64,000 nucleotides of DNA from Guadua angustifolia (lineage: Eukaryota; Streptophyta; Magnoliopsida; Poales; Poaceae), in assembly GCA_036346375.1 (NCBI GenBank), contig CM070511.1:8246001-8310000 (forward strand), given 5' to 3'. The notes below the pieces were generated by a model. It was given only the letters and a program-made list of their open reading frames with translations. It did not search any database and was not told the DNA's origin. This document shows positions 49,692 to 61,120 of the stretch, in pieces. The position numbers and the translations under genes were made by a program. Every line of letters starts with the position of its first letter. The stretch's first letter is position 1.

Positions 49692-52510
49692 TGTAACATC
49701 CCAAAATTTCAGCTTTCCAATTATTAAATATTATTTTATTGCTAAATATGGATTTTATGATTTTTCTGGATTTTATTGGATTTTTTGAGATTTATTTGAA
49801 TTCTTTTGAATTAAAATACATTATCTTTTGTCAGGAAATAATTATAAAAAGACATTTGCAAAATAAAGTTTTTGTGAAAATATTTTATTTAGGTCCAGAA
49901 TGTCTCAAAGTATTTTTGAGATTTTTCCGGGAATTTTTAGAGTATTTCTGTTGCTTTAATTAAATCAAAACGATTTATGGAAATCTTTTAAAAGGAAAAT
50001 CCGAATTAATAAGGTATGAACAGTAACGGCTGGCCGATTCTCAGATCGAAAACCCTAAATGCTAGCCGACCGTCGGATGCGCATCGGATGGACCACGTTC
50101 ATCGTTCCCAACCCGAACTCCTCGCCAGAGCGATCCGGATTCGAACGCCACGCAAAACCTTCCATCTCAGGCGCCCGCCGCGAGTATAAAAGCAACCCCC
50201 GAGCACCCCCTGATGACCACACCTTAGCACCGCGCCTCTTTTCCCACGATTCATCACCGGAGGACCACCGTAGAAGCCACGCCAACTCGCCGGAGTGCCG
50301 AAGAAGCTTTCGCCGAGTTCCGCCGCGTTTTCTTGTCGTTGGGTAACTCAACCGCCGAGGAGAAGTCGGATTCGAGCTCAGCATCTCACGCCGCTTCGGA
50401 TTCGCTAACTCTTCTTCGCCGAGAAGCACCGGAGCGCCTCGGGGTACATCGTCTTCTTCGTCTCCGGGGAAGCCGCGCCGCCGTCTCGCCCTCACCGCTC
50501 GGGAAGAACCTCAGCCATCCGATCAACCATCAACGCACGAGATTGATCCACGTCGTCGATTAAGGTGGGGTGATAAAACGCTGACACGTGGCGCCACGTC
50601 GACGGAGTCGCCCGTGTGGCGCTGAGGTGGCGATGCGTTGGCGCCACGCGAGCACCGGTCACCGACGCCGGAAAAGTCAGATTTTTCTATATAAAAATAA
50701 TTCGCTAAATTCGGAAATTCTATTTTCAGGGTATTTTTCAGGATTTTCAAACTTCAAAACCTTATAACTTTCGCATACAAACTCGGATTGAGGTGATTCA
50801 AATTCCTAAAAATTTGTAAAATTGAGATCTTTCTAATGGTGGCTTTTATATGAAGTTTTGAGTTTATTTGCTATTTGATTTTGGTTTTTATTTGCTTTTC
50901 TCTTTCGATTCGCGTAGACGTTGAATTGTGCGAGGCTTCGGAAGGGGATTTCTCAGCTCAAGAATTGTTTCCAGATTAGGAGCCGGAGCTTAACGAAGGC
51001 AAGTTGTGCTTTGATCATGTTGCACCCATAAATTAGATTGCATGCTATTTTGATTTACTTTATTACTTGTTACTTCATGTGTATAAATGATTTCAACTTA
51101 ACTTCGGGATTAGCTATTGTACCCTTTGAATTACACCCTACCTTGTTAAATTGTATGCCATGATCCACTTGTCACCCTAGGTTGGTTAATTATAGTTGGT
51201 AAATAGAAAATCAACATGGATGGTTAGAACGACATAGAATTGCTTAGCCATGCCACGTCATCACATGCTCATGGAATATTGCTTAATAATCTTGACTAAT
51301 GGGATATGGAACAATGATGATAAATTGTGGGCCATGTGTGGTCGCACAAAGAGATTGAGTTGTTGTGGCAGCGGAGTCACGCAACGATGTTGATTTGTGA
51401 AGAGCACGTGGTGCTTGGTAACCAACCAGGAGATAATCACTTTAGATTGAAGCAAGTGGAAGGGCAAGGGTGCGAGGTGGGCCCGATGGGCGAGAAAGGG
51501 TATGTGTAAGTCTTGCTTTAATCAATCCTAAGGACTTAACCTTGCGAGCCTTTGACCCGAGTCTAACTTGTAACCACATGTGCGAATGGGACAAATTAGT
51601 GACTAATTTGCAAATGCTTAACTTGAGTGCTATCTTGGTGGTGTGGGTCCGGTTCACGGAGGAAACTCACATGGCGCAAAAGGGGGCCTGTTGTGGTGGT
51701 TTAGCCCTTCGTTGAAACCTTAGCGGGTAGCACCGGGTTAAGAGGATGCATTGTAAAGGCTTCGTTCACGATCGTTACTTTGTGTGGTGCATGGTTGTAT
51801 CATGTGGGTAAAGTGCATAACCTCTGCAGAGTGTACAATCTATTCGGATAGCCGTGCTCACGGTATTGAGCAATGCTCGGGAATTACAGTCAAGGGATAG
51901 TTAATTAAAACTTGTCAACTGTTGGGATAGCAGGATGCCATGTGGATAATGGAACTTGATTTAGGATGGAGAACTTGGGTTTGATTTGAGAAACAATGGA
52001 ATCTATTTACTTGTTATTATTTGTTTTACTGTCTTTTCAATCTACATATTGTTTATGTTTGAAAATGCTGCTTTACTGCTTATGAACCATAAGCCTTCCT
52101 TTGGAATAAGCTCGCATATAGCTATGATAGAATTGCATTACATGCACAACTTGTTGAGTACGTGTTGGTGTACTCACCCTTGCCTACAAAAATCATCAAG
52201 TCTTTGAAGAAGGAGTACCATGAAGGGACGAATGTTTAGGGTCGAGCCTTGTCGGTTTCTGTGGTATACCGAGGGTTATCTACGTCTTCATTCATGCAGC
52301 TTTAAATTGTTGTTCAGCCTTGTGAGGCATTGCTAAGTAAGTTGACCATAAGGTCATACAACTGCTAATATTTAATATATTATGTCTTTGTCATATTAAC
52401 GTTGTGTATGATTATGATATTCACTAATGTTGAGCCTGTGTGCACTAGCGTGATCCTGGACTAGTGCAGTATACACAGAGGGTCCGGATTTGCATATTCG
52501 GGTCCCGACA
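49692..52510 (+). repeat. A2 3' LTR, complete (2819 bp)
   Basis: TGTAACATCCCAAAATTTCA at the start and GGTCCCGACA at the end; both ends agree with Tekay LTRs elsewhere in the window. It contains short open stretches but no gene. RT of element B follows at 52511. Confidence 0.9.
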
Positions 52511-53094
52511 TTTTCCAAGACCATTCTTAAATGTCCTGCATGCTCTTCTTCCAACTTTGAGTAAACTAATATGTCATCGATGAATACGACAAAAAACTTA
52601 TCCAAATATTCTATGAACACTTTGTTCATCATATTCATGAAGTATGCAGGGGCATTAGTCAGTCCAAAAGACATGACCGTAAATTCATAATGACCATATC
52701 TAGATGAGAAAGCGGTCTTTGGTATATCCTCAGTCCGAATCTTTAACTGATGGTATCCGGATCGAAGGTCTATCTTTGAGAAAACTCCCGCTCCTCTTAG
52801 CTGATCGAAGAGATCATCTATCCTTGGCAATGGATATTTGTTCTTTATCGTCACCTCATTGAGTGCACGATAGTCTATACACATTCTAAAACTCCCATCT
52901 TTCTTCTTTACAAACAGTACCGGGGCTCCCCATGGCGACGAACTTGGCCTTATAAAACCTTTCTCCAATAATTCCTTGATTTGCTTCTTCATTTCCACCA
53001 ATTCCTCGGTAGACATCCTATAGGGTCTCTTGGCTATTGGAGCTGTTCCAGGTACAAGCTCAATTACAAATTCTATATCCCGGTCTGGCGGCAT
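52511..53094 (-). pseudogene. Element B reverse transcriptase, cut by A2
   Basis: The open frame runs [51 protein letters not shown] and the active site [11 protein letters not shown], which is intact. Sequence stops matching at 52511, where A2 LTR begins; the frame reads on a little way into the LTR. It is one frame off from protease upstream because of a single-base change near 53090. Confidence 0.92.
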
Positions 53095-53864
53095 TCCCGG
53101 TAGAGATCCTCTGGAAATACATCCGGATATTCATGAACTACCGGAACATCTTTCATATCAACAGCTTTCGCACTGTTAATCATTAACTGACTATCTTGAG
53201 TAGCAGTTGCTTGAATCTCCACCTTTTTACCATCTGGGCTCTCTACTGTGACTACCCTTTGTCCACAGTCCAACACTGCCTTATGCTTGGATAACCAGTC
53301 CATTCCCAAAATCACATCTATGGTCTGAGTATCCAGTATAATCAAGTTTGCTAGGAACTCTATTCCATTTATTATTAATTGTACCCCGGAACACCCTACT
53401 TTAGTTCGGAGTTTTGATCCAGGGGTTTGAACTATAAGGGTATTCTTAAGGTTGACCATATCCAAATCATTTTCCATAACAAAAACCCATGAAACAAATG
53501 AATGTGAAGCTCCGGAATCAAACAAAATGGTAGCTGGTACTGAGTTAACTAAAAACTTACCCAGTACAACATCTGTCGCATTCTGAATTTCATCCGCGGT
53601 GACATGGTTGACTCTTCCCCGTACAACTGATTGTGGTGCAGCTCCTGCTTGAGTAGGTCCTCGACTTCCTCCTTGAACGGGTGTTCTTGCAGGCGTATTA
53701 CCCAAGTTGAAGCGAACAGGGGTAACACCTCCCTTCTTGGGACAAACATTGGCAAAATGCCCCATCTCGTTGCAATTGTAGCATCGTCTTCCTGCCATTG
53801 GCGATTTCAGTAGTTGGTGATGATCCTTCTTGGCGTTTGAGGATTCTCGACCGTAGGTCGTCAT
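53073..53864 (-). pseudogene. Element B nucleocapsid and protease
   Basis: A 263-codon open frame. It has an intact CCHC knuckle CYNCNEMGHFANVC near the start, a V-N-H-V-T-A-D-E-I-Q-N-A block, the protease active site I-L-F-D-S-G-A-S-H-S-F and the second protease motif V-I-L-G-M-D-W-L-S. At the end V-F-P-E-D-L is followed by a frameshift into RT. It is joined to the gag core by a frame change and a small deletion near 53865. Confidence 0.9.
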
Positions 53865-54610
53865 TTGTCGCGAGCATTGGTGCTCTTCTTGTTGCTCCTG
53901 GTCAAACCTAATGAATGGCGAGGTACCACCCTTGGTCCCACCTGAAGTCCAGAATTGAGTCCCTTCATGAATCGGGACTGCCTGGCCTTGTCAGTGGATA
54001 CGTCCTCTGGCGCATATCGTGCAAGTTGTGTGAACTTGTTCAGATAGTCAGCCACTGATTGGCCTCCCTGCTTCAATGATCGAAACTCCTCTTTCTTGAG
54101 TTCCATCATCCCTTCCGGCACATGATACTGGCGGAAGGCAATTGTAAACTCATCCCAGGTAATCTCCTGAGGATGCTCGTGGGAAGCGCAATAATTTTCC
54201 CACCATTCTGCAGCAGTGCCTTCCAGCTGGTGAGAAGCATACAAAACCCTCTCATTGCCAACACATTGAGATATGTGCAGCTTCCTCTCAATGGTGCGCA
54301 ACCAATCATCAGCTTCTATGGGGTTGACATTCCCAGAGAAGGTTGGGGGTCTAGTCCTCATGAAATCAGACAGCCTAGACTGATGTCCGTGGTGTACAGC
54401 TTGATTGTTGTTGTTATTAACGGCAGCCTGATTCTGCATCTGCTGCATCTGTTGCATCATGGTCTGCATGAGTTGAGTTTGAGCAGCCAAGAATGCACCT
54501 AGATTGTTTATATCCACAGGTGGTGGTTGAGAATTCTGTGCATTGCCCTGGTTCCCTTCTTGTTGCGATCCGCTTCCTCCGGCTCCACGGTTTCCACGAG
54601 TATTCACCAT
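53861..54610 (-). pseudogene. Element B gag core
   Basis: The start is ATG at 54610 (M-V-N-T-R-G-N-R-G-A-G-G-S-G); the frame is also open upstream but that part is leader. A Gln/Met-rich stretch (L-M-Q-T-M-M-Q-Q-M-Q-Q-M) is followed by the Gag domain: D-F-M-R-T-R-P-P-T-F-S-G-N, A-D-D-W-L-R-T-I-E-R-K-L, E-W-W-E-N-Y, H-V-P-E-G-M-M-E-L-K-K-E-E-F and Q-L-A-R-Y-A-P-E-D-V. The final part (G-L-N-S-G-L-Q-V-G-P-R) departs from other Tekay Gags and ends at 53861, consistent with a short deletion before the nucleocapsid. Confidence 0.88.
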
Positions 54611-54922
54611 CTGGAGAACAATAGACTTAAGAAAAGAGGGAATAGAGTGGACAAGTATGTAGGAATAGTATGCGGGGAGGAAATTTGTTTGACTCAAACA
54701 TAAGCACACAATTTTATTTAATACCATAAGAATATGGCCGCTCACAAGTGCCTACAGCATTGCGGCGCAAACCAAACACGCATATCATAGAAATTGTTCA
54801 CCAAAAGCAACCATAACAACTCATAAGTTCAACCAACCGTACTAAGGCAAACTCAAATAAACTGACTCAATATATCTTGACTCAACACAGGAGTCGACTC
54901 TGGCTTTAATAAAAGAAACTTT

Positions 54923-55738
54923 CTAGTCGTCGATCCATCCAGGCTGCGGCCCTCCAGGTGGGTACTGCGGCGGGTGCGGCGGCATCGGGGCGAACTGGTC
55001 CTGGTGCCCCACTGCTGGTGGAACGAAGGAACCCACTGACTCTGCAGGCTCTGGGGCTGCCGGCTCGGGGGCTGGTGGCTCTGGTGCTGCTGGCGCTGGT
55101 GCCTCCTGTGCTGGTGCCTCTTGCACCGGCGCCTCCTGCTCAGGCTCCTCTGGGTCGGGGTCATGCAGCTCAAGCTCCGGCTCTGGCTCAGGCCCCTCCA
55201 AGTGCCTCCTCCACTCGCGAACCCTCAGCATGTAGACACCTAGGCCCTCAGCAGTGTCCTGCAACCGAGCCCTGACCTCTGCCACCTCCTCACGAGACCT
55301 CTGAAGCTCCCGAACAGTCTCGTCTATAAGCTCCTCCTGAGCGATGACGTACCTCGCCAAGTGGGTAACCATAGCATCGTCCTCCTCCTCCGGGTCTCTG
55401 TCAAACCGGTTGTCTCGGCGTGGATGAAGACGGAAGACGGTGCCTACGAGCTCCTCGGAGAAAGTGCGTGCGATATGACGCATTGCCAGGCGAGCAGTCT
55501 CCTGGATCCCGGCCTCAAAGGTGGACCTCCTGGCAGTGAAGTGAAACGGACGACTAACTCTCCCCCTGTCTCTAGCAAAGACAGTGATCTTGACATCCCA
55601 GGCGACGTCCAGCCCTGCTCGAACCACCGAGTTACCTCGGTAGATCGGCCTCACAAAACCCTCCAGAAACTGAAGCAGATACCACAACTCCGCAGCGTAG
55701 CCTCCAGTGCGCTCTCCGAAAGTGTGGATCCTCCTCAT
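54923..55738 (-). CDS. Extra ORF between 5' LTR and gag of element B (271 aa), function unknown
   Basis: Uninterrupted from ATG (M-R-R-I-H-T-F-G-E-R) to TAG. Residues 1-110 form a mixed domain with G-G-Y-A-A-E-L-W, R-P-I-Y-R-G and V-R-A-G-L-D-V. Residues 125-180 are charged with heptad-like Leu/Val (T-H-L-A-R-Y-V-I-A-Q-E, E-V-A-E-V-R-A-R-L), probably a coiled coil. Residues 182-234 are acidic and rich in Pro, Ala and Glu (G-P-E-P-E-P-E-L-E-L, repeated Q-E-A-P). The tail holds P-P-Q-Y (256-259) and ends G-W-I-D-D. No signal peptide or membrane helix. It lies 190 bases inside the primer-binding site and 313 bases before gag, in sense orientation. A decayed homologue sits in the same place in A1. 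The conservation suggests an element-encoded protein; I do not know what it does. Confidence 0.8.
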   Translation of the reverse strand: MRRIHTFGERTGGYAAELWYLLQFLEGFVRPIYRGNSVVRAGLDVAWDVKITVFARDRGRVSRPFHFTARRSTFEAGIQETARLAMRHIARTFSEELVGTVFRLHPRRDNRFDRDPEEEDDAMVTHLARYVIAQEELIDETVRELQRSREEVAEVRARLQDTAEGLGVYMLRVREWRRHLEGPEPEPELELHDPDPEEPEQEAPVQEAPAQEAPAPAAPEPPAPEPAAPEPAESVGSFVPPAVGHQDQFAPMPPHPPQYPPGGPQPGWIDD

Positions 55739-55931
55739 CTGCCAAAACAGATCTCGTTAGATCTAAAGTTTTGAAAGAACTCAAACTGGTAACAAATACA
55801 GCATAGGTATGAAGTAAGAATGAAAGGGTAAGTCAGGATGTCGTTTATAATCTTGTAAAATTTTAATTCTTTAGAATATAGTTTTATACTACATGACCAG
55901 TCTAAACTAGGGTCAAGTCCTACAGTCGGTA

Positions 55932-55944
55932 TGCTCTGATACCA
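55932..55944 (-). other. Element B primer-binding site
   Basis: Minus-strand TGGTATCAGAGCA lies four bases inside the 5' LTR and complements the initiator Met tRNA. Confidence 0.9.
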
Positions 55945-55948
55945 CCTC

Positions 55949-58900
55949 TGTCGTGCCCCGAATTTGCAAATCCGGACACTCTGTGTAATCAGCACTAGTC
56001 CAGGATCGCGCTAGTGCACACAGGTTCAACAGGGTATAATATCACATCATACACAGCGGAATATCAAATAAGTATTGCAATCATTTATTTAAACGAGTGT
56101 ACGACCTTATGGTCATCCTTACAATAGTTATGCCACGCAGGGCTTACAATATTCAGAGTAACAAAGTTCAACAGCGGAAAAATAAAAGTCGTGATGTCCA
56201 TCTTCTCCACGGTCGCTCCGACGAAAGCTTGCCCCTAGTTTCCCGGCTCCTCGACATACTCCTCTTCATAGGCTGGCGTAGTCTCCTCTTCTGGTAAGTT
56301 TGTCCGCAAGGGTGAGTACACATCGTACTCAACAAGTTATGCACAAATGCACTTCTAATACAACATGCATGGCTTGTTTCAAGGAATTGGCTGTACTGGT
56401 TATTTTGCTTTGCATCAATATTTTATAAGAATATTTATTTAGATTGAAAGCATCAAACCATATAGTCAACATATTTCTCAAATTGTTTTTCACAATATTT
56501 TGGACACACAGTCCCTAATCATCTTAACTCACAATTCTGGCACACAGCCACCCATCCCATTTTGTTTTTGGAACACTACCCCTTGACTGTAATCCCCGAG
56601 CATTGTCCAGTACCATGGACTCGGCTATTCGAACAGTTTTTAACACTCTGCAGAGGTTGTACACTTTACCCACAAGATACAGTTGCCCACCACAAAGGCG
56701 GTTAACCATAACAAAGCTTTTCAGAGACTTCTATCTTAGCCTAAGAACCTCTCCGTGTTGCCTTCGCTACCACTTCCCTCACACAGAGCCAAAGTGTAGG
56801 ACCGACGAACACCGTTGGACGGGTAGCAAGCCGCAGCACAGGCACGCTCCCCCGTACAGTTACCCCCGTGTAACCGCCACCCCGAGGTATCAAAGGTAAG
56901 ACATCAGAATCCTACTAAACTAGGTCCTCCCATTCAGACATGTGGTTGTACGAGAGACTCAGGTCAAAGGCTTGCAAGGTAAGGTCCTTAATTGACCAAG
57001 GCAAGACTTCCTTCTCTCAATGTGGCACACAGCCCTCACAGCACTCATCCCACCCCCAATTGCCACACAGGCCCACCTGGCACGAAGCCTCGGTCCACTT
57101 GCCCCGGTCTAAATCAGCTCCACCCCAGTTGTTAACAGTGCAACACATGCTCGTGTTCATCTTTCGTGTAGAACCACATAGGTCTCTACATTCCAGTGTT
57201 AACACCAATATCATTCCACATTTTACTAAAAAGCATTCTCTATTCTTTAGTCAGTTTGGCCTTTGTATTCCAAAATGATTATTCACGATGTAAGCATGGC
57301 TAAGCAACTATTCACGGTCTAGCCTCCCGTGTTAGCACAATATCATCAACCAACTAAATTTACCCAACCTAAGCTATCAAGGAATCATGGCATATAAATG
57401 ATATCAAGGTGGCATAAACAATTTGGTTGGATAGCTAATTCACCCAAAATAATTTAAGCCATTTTTAGTTGAATTAGCATGCATAGTTGAAAACAAAGTA
57501 CATTTCAAAAATTAGGGGCAACATAGTCAAAGCATAACTTGCCTTCAAAAAGCTGCTGATCTTGCTCCGAAGTCAAGTCTTGTACTGGAAATTCCCCCTC
57601 GCAACCCTCCAGCAAATCAACGTCTATTTAAAATTAACATAAACATAATAAATATATTTTACAGAGAGAAAACTCAACTCTAAAAATTCCACAAAATTCA
57701 TCATTAAATAGATCTTGATTTTACAAATTATTAGAAATTGGAATCACTCAAATCGGAGTTAAACGCAAAAGTTATAAGCATTTGAAGTTTTAAAATAATT
57801 CAAAAAGAATAAACCAAATTTCCTTATTTATTTTTGTGCTGAAAATCCCGGAATTATGACGTCAGCGTTACTATTTATGACGTCATCACCGAAAACGTTT
57901 TCTACCGAATATATATATTTTCGAAAATCGGATTTATGACGTCAACATGACGTCACTGCTGACGTCAGCATCAACCCTGCCAGTACTGACAAGTGGGCCC
58001 CACCGATGACGTCGGCCGTGGCGTCGGCCAGACATATTATGTCAATCATCCGAGCGTGACACGCGTCAACAAGATTATCACACGAGAGGTTGATCTAATC
58101 TCAACCGTCGGATCGAGAATAAACGGCGAGATCTAAAACGATTTCGGCTCGGTTTATTCCGTGGCGACCGTGGCGCAGTGTCAACCCTTGGATCACAATC
58201 TAACGGCGAAGGATAAACCGAATAATAATTCAACTAATCCGATCATGCGTCAAGATTCGTGCGATGCAATCAACGGTTAGGATTGCACCGACAATTTTGA
58301 GCGTCACCACAGTGCTGACACTTGGCTCAATCTTGACCATCAGATCTAAATCTAACGGCGACAACTATTTGGGTGACATCGATCACAGCAACGGCTGCGT
58401 CGCCTCGATTTCCGCGCACACGCATCGTCTCGGGATTGGCCTGGCGTGCGGCGAAATCCGGTCCGTTCGATTCAAAATCAACAGCCTAGATCTAACAAAT
58501 CTCACGCCAGATCTAACGGCTACAGTAAACTAGACTATGTGGCGAAACAGGAACCACACGATCTAGATCTAACGGCTGACATTAGATAATGAGGTTTACT
58601 ATTCCTGCGACTACGTGGACAAATCTAGATCATCCGATACGAATCCAACGGCTATCATCTAATGAAAATTCGAGCACGTGGGCAATCCCGCCACGCGCGT
58701 GGCGCTATCCTAGCCGCTTATCTACAAATCTCTGACTCGAGTTGAAGATGCAACTCACTTTGGTGATTGAAGACGGGCGCGATCGAGGCGCCGATCATAA
58801 ATTGACGGTCGAGAAGCTCCGAGACTCGGCGATGGCACGGCGAGGTGTGGTGACCGGAGATGAAGAAGATGACAGCTCCGACGGCGCTCCGAGGCTTCTT

Positions 58901-59662
58901 CGACGACACGGCTTGGTCCTACGGGTGCGGCTCGTCGCGGGCGTTACTCCGGTGGTCACGGCGACGACGGAGGGTCACCGGAGAAGGCGCAAATAGCGGC
59001 GAAGGGCACGAAACTTCTGGCGAGGTCGTCGTGCGCTGTGTGGTGATCCTTGGAGTCGTGAAAGAGCTCAACATGCGCGAAGAACATGCTTTATACGCCG
59101 GGCTAGAAGCTGAAGTGGAAGAGTTAGTGCTCCGGCGAGTAAATGCGGTGGTTACAAATCGGAACGCACGGCGACGGCGACGTTTCACTCTCTCGGAGAC
59201 GAAGCGACGTGGCACTCATCCTACCGTTCACGCGAAATCCAACGGCGAGAAGCAGCGAACTGACGCGGTTGAATCACGACCATCGGATCAAAATCGCACG
59301 GTGGAATAAACGGCGACGCTAGGGTTTCTTTGGTGCGCACAGTAATGGGCTCGGCCCGTTACTGTTCATCCGAATATTAATCATTTTCCGAATAAAAATA
59401 ATTCTGAATATTCATTTAATTTATTTAAGGCACTTAAAATATCAGAAAAATGCTAGAAAAATTCCAGAAAATATTTTAGGACTTTTTGAACTCAAATAAA
59501 ATATTTCCATTTAAATTTTCAAAAACTTGATCATTATTTAATTGATTTTTAAATAAGAGTTAAATTCGAATAATTCAAATAATTGCCAATAAATTCCAGA
59601 AAATCCCAAAAATTCATAATAAATTATAAAATTAAAAATTAGCTAAATTTGAGGATGTTACA
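55949..59662 (-). repeat. Element B 5' LTR, complete (3714 bp)
   Basis: On the minus strand it starts TGTAACATCCTCAAATTTAG and ends GGGGCACGACA. It is flanked by the ACCCT copy on the right and the primer-binding site on the left. It carries the TGACGTCA cluster and a GC-rich inner part (58740-59300) lost from the 3' copy. Confidence 0.92.
57857..57967. promoter_or_regulatory. Five TGACGTCA octamers, 5' LTR of B
   Basis: Perfect TGACGTCA at 57857, 57878, 57937, 57948 and 57960, with the same spacing as in the 3' LTR; a partial GATGACGTCGG follows at about 58003. bZIP-type binding sites. Confidence 0.75.
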
Positions 59663-59667
59663 ACCCT
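59663..59667 (+). repeat. Target-site duplication of element B, right copy (ACCCT)
   Basis: ACCCT directly follows GATGTTACA, the outer end of the B 5' LTR, and equals 43932-43936. Confidence 0.92.
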
Positions 59668-59884
59668 GCATATTAGTTCTTGTTTGTTTTGTGTGCTTTG
59701 ATTGAAAGCGTTTTGTTTTGTTTTCCGGGATGCACTCGTGAATGCTTGACATTAGGTTAAAATTTCACGACGTGACAACCCTACTTAATAAGAAAATCTA
59801 CTTAAAAAAGATTTTAAAGAACGAAACATTGCCTAGTAACCCAATAGAATCTCATCTAAGTTTCTGTCTCCTCTTGTCTGCAGG
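59663..59884 (+). other. Element C leader, second part
   Basis: It starts with the ACCCT duplication (59663-59667). It is AT-rich and ends CTTGTCTGCAGG before the gag ATG, a pyrimidine-rich tract and AG that look like a splice acceptor. No open frame of note. Confidence 0.7.
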
Positions 59885-61120
59885 ATGCCTAAAACAAGGT
59901 CCTTATGGAAATTAATGGAAGTTGAAAATAATCAAGGTTCTCAGCTTGCAAGGGATAATATTCCAACTCCAGTCCATCCTAATCCGCAGTATCCAGTTAC
60001 CAGAATATCTCGACACAATATTCGTCATGAATCACCCCCAACTTCTTCTCAGAATCCAAGCGAAGATAATTCTGATCATCAGCCATATGAATCCCCATCT
60101 GTGGCTCAAGTCATGGCAAAGTTCGCGCAAGGACGTCAAGCTGATTTATTTCTACTCCAGCAATTGGTGCAAAACACTATCAGCCTTAGCACAGCTTTCG
60201 CTAGGGATGAAAATAGTGAAACACCTCACCACTCCAAGTTGAAAGATTTTCTGAAAACTCAACCGCCAACTTTCTCTTCATCAGCAGATCCTCTTGACGC
60301 TGATGATTGGCTCCGTTCTATTGAAAGCAAGCTAGCCATTACCCAGTGTAATGACCAGGAGAAAGTCCTTTATGCTTCACTTCAGCTTCATGGAGATGCA
60401 ACAATCTAGTGGGAAAATCATCAGGCAATGCTCCCTGAAGGTCAAAATTTATCTTGGGAAGAATTTAAAGAAGTGTTTCATCGGACTCATATTCCTGCAA
60501 GTATCATTGAAATCAAGAAATGAGAATTTATGGAATTGAAGCAAGAAAATCTATCGGTGATGGAATATCTTCACCGCTTCAACCATTTATCTCGTTATGC
60601 CCCCTCAGAAGTGTTGGATGAAGCTCGAAAAATTAAGCACTTCCGAGAAAACTTGAATGAAGAAATTAAATGGACGCTAGTCGCCCATGATATTCATGAT
60701 TTCCAAACATTGGTAGATAAAGCTTTCAGGGTAGAGCATGGTCATCAAGCTATAATGGAAAGCCGAAAGCGCAAGTGGATAGCCCAACAATCAGCAAACA
60801 ATCATCCTTCAAAACAGCCATTCAATGTTTGGCAATCTACATCTCAATTCCAGGAATTTCAAGATCAACCTCTCCAATTCCAGCAAAACCAAGTTCAAGA
60901 ATATCGCCCTCAACAACTTTCTGTTTCTCCACCACAACAGATAAGAAAATCCTTTGTCACTCAGAAACAAACATTCTATGCTAGTCCAAAGAAGAATTCT
61001 ATTCAATCGCAACGACAACTCCCAAATAGAATTCCAATGTCTAAAAATCCGCAAGCTTCTGAGCCACCTTCTACTCCAAAGAAAGATAAATGTATTCATC
61101 TACATCATGTAACAGTAGAA
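59885..61120 (+). pseudogene. Element C gag, two stops, zinc knuckle absent
   Basis: The start is ATG at 59885 (M-P-K-T-R-S-L-W-K). The Gag domain has D-F-L-K-T-Q-P-P-T-F-S, D-A-D-D-W-L-R-S-I-E-S-K-L, E-F-M-E-L-K-Q-E-N-L and L-S-R-Y-A-P-S-E-V. In-frame stops are TAG at 60407-60409, where a Trp is expected, and TGA at 60521-60523. The Gln/Pro/Ser-rich region after the core (60780-61085) should contain a CCHC knuckle, but only an isolated K-D-K-C-I-H is left, so it has been lost. The frame then continues into protease without a break. Confidence 0.85.

Larger units (their letters stand above)
46887..52510 (+). mobile_element. A2: Tekay-type Gypsy remnant of the same family as A1
   Basis: Plus-strand leader, gag, scraps of RT and RNase H, integrase C-terminus, chromodomain, polypurine tract and a full 3' LTR (49692-52510). 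The LTR matches A1 LTRs, for instance the block around AGATTGCATGCTATTTTG (51036) and its complement at 15330. The 5' LTR is missing and the integrase core is deleted. The right end abuts RT of element B, so A2 once inserted into B's RT. Confidence 0.85.
43937..59662 (-). mobile_element. B: Tekay-type Gypsy element with intact target duplication
   Basis: Minus-strand order: 5' LTR (55949-59662), primer-binding site, intact extra ORF, gag, protease, RT up to 52511, then a foreign Tekay remnant (A2), then the outer part of its 3' LTR (43937-46886). The flanking ACCCT copies prove a single insertion into element C. The LTR copies differ by only two positions in the first ~345 bases, so the insertion is recent. 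RNase H, integrase and the inner part of the 3' LTR are missing. Confidence 0.9.

Noticed and set aside
54958..55275. Plus-strand frame of 105 codons opposite the extra ORF of B
   Set aside because: It is an antisense shadow of the Pro/Ala/Glu-rich stretch; only the minus strand has a homologue in A1.
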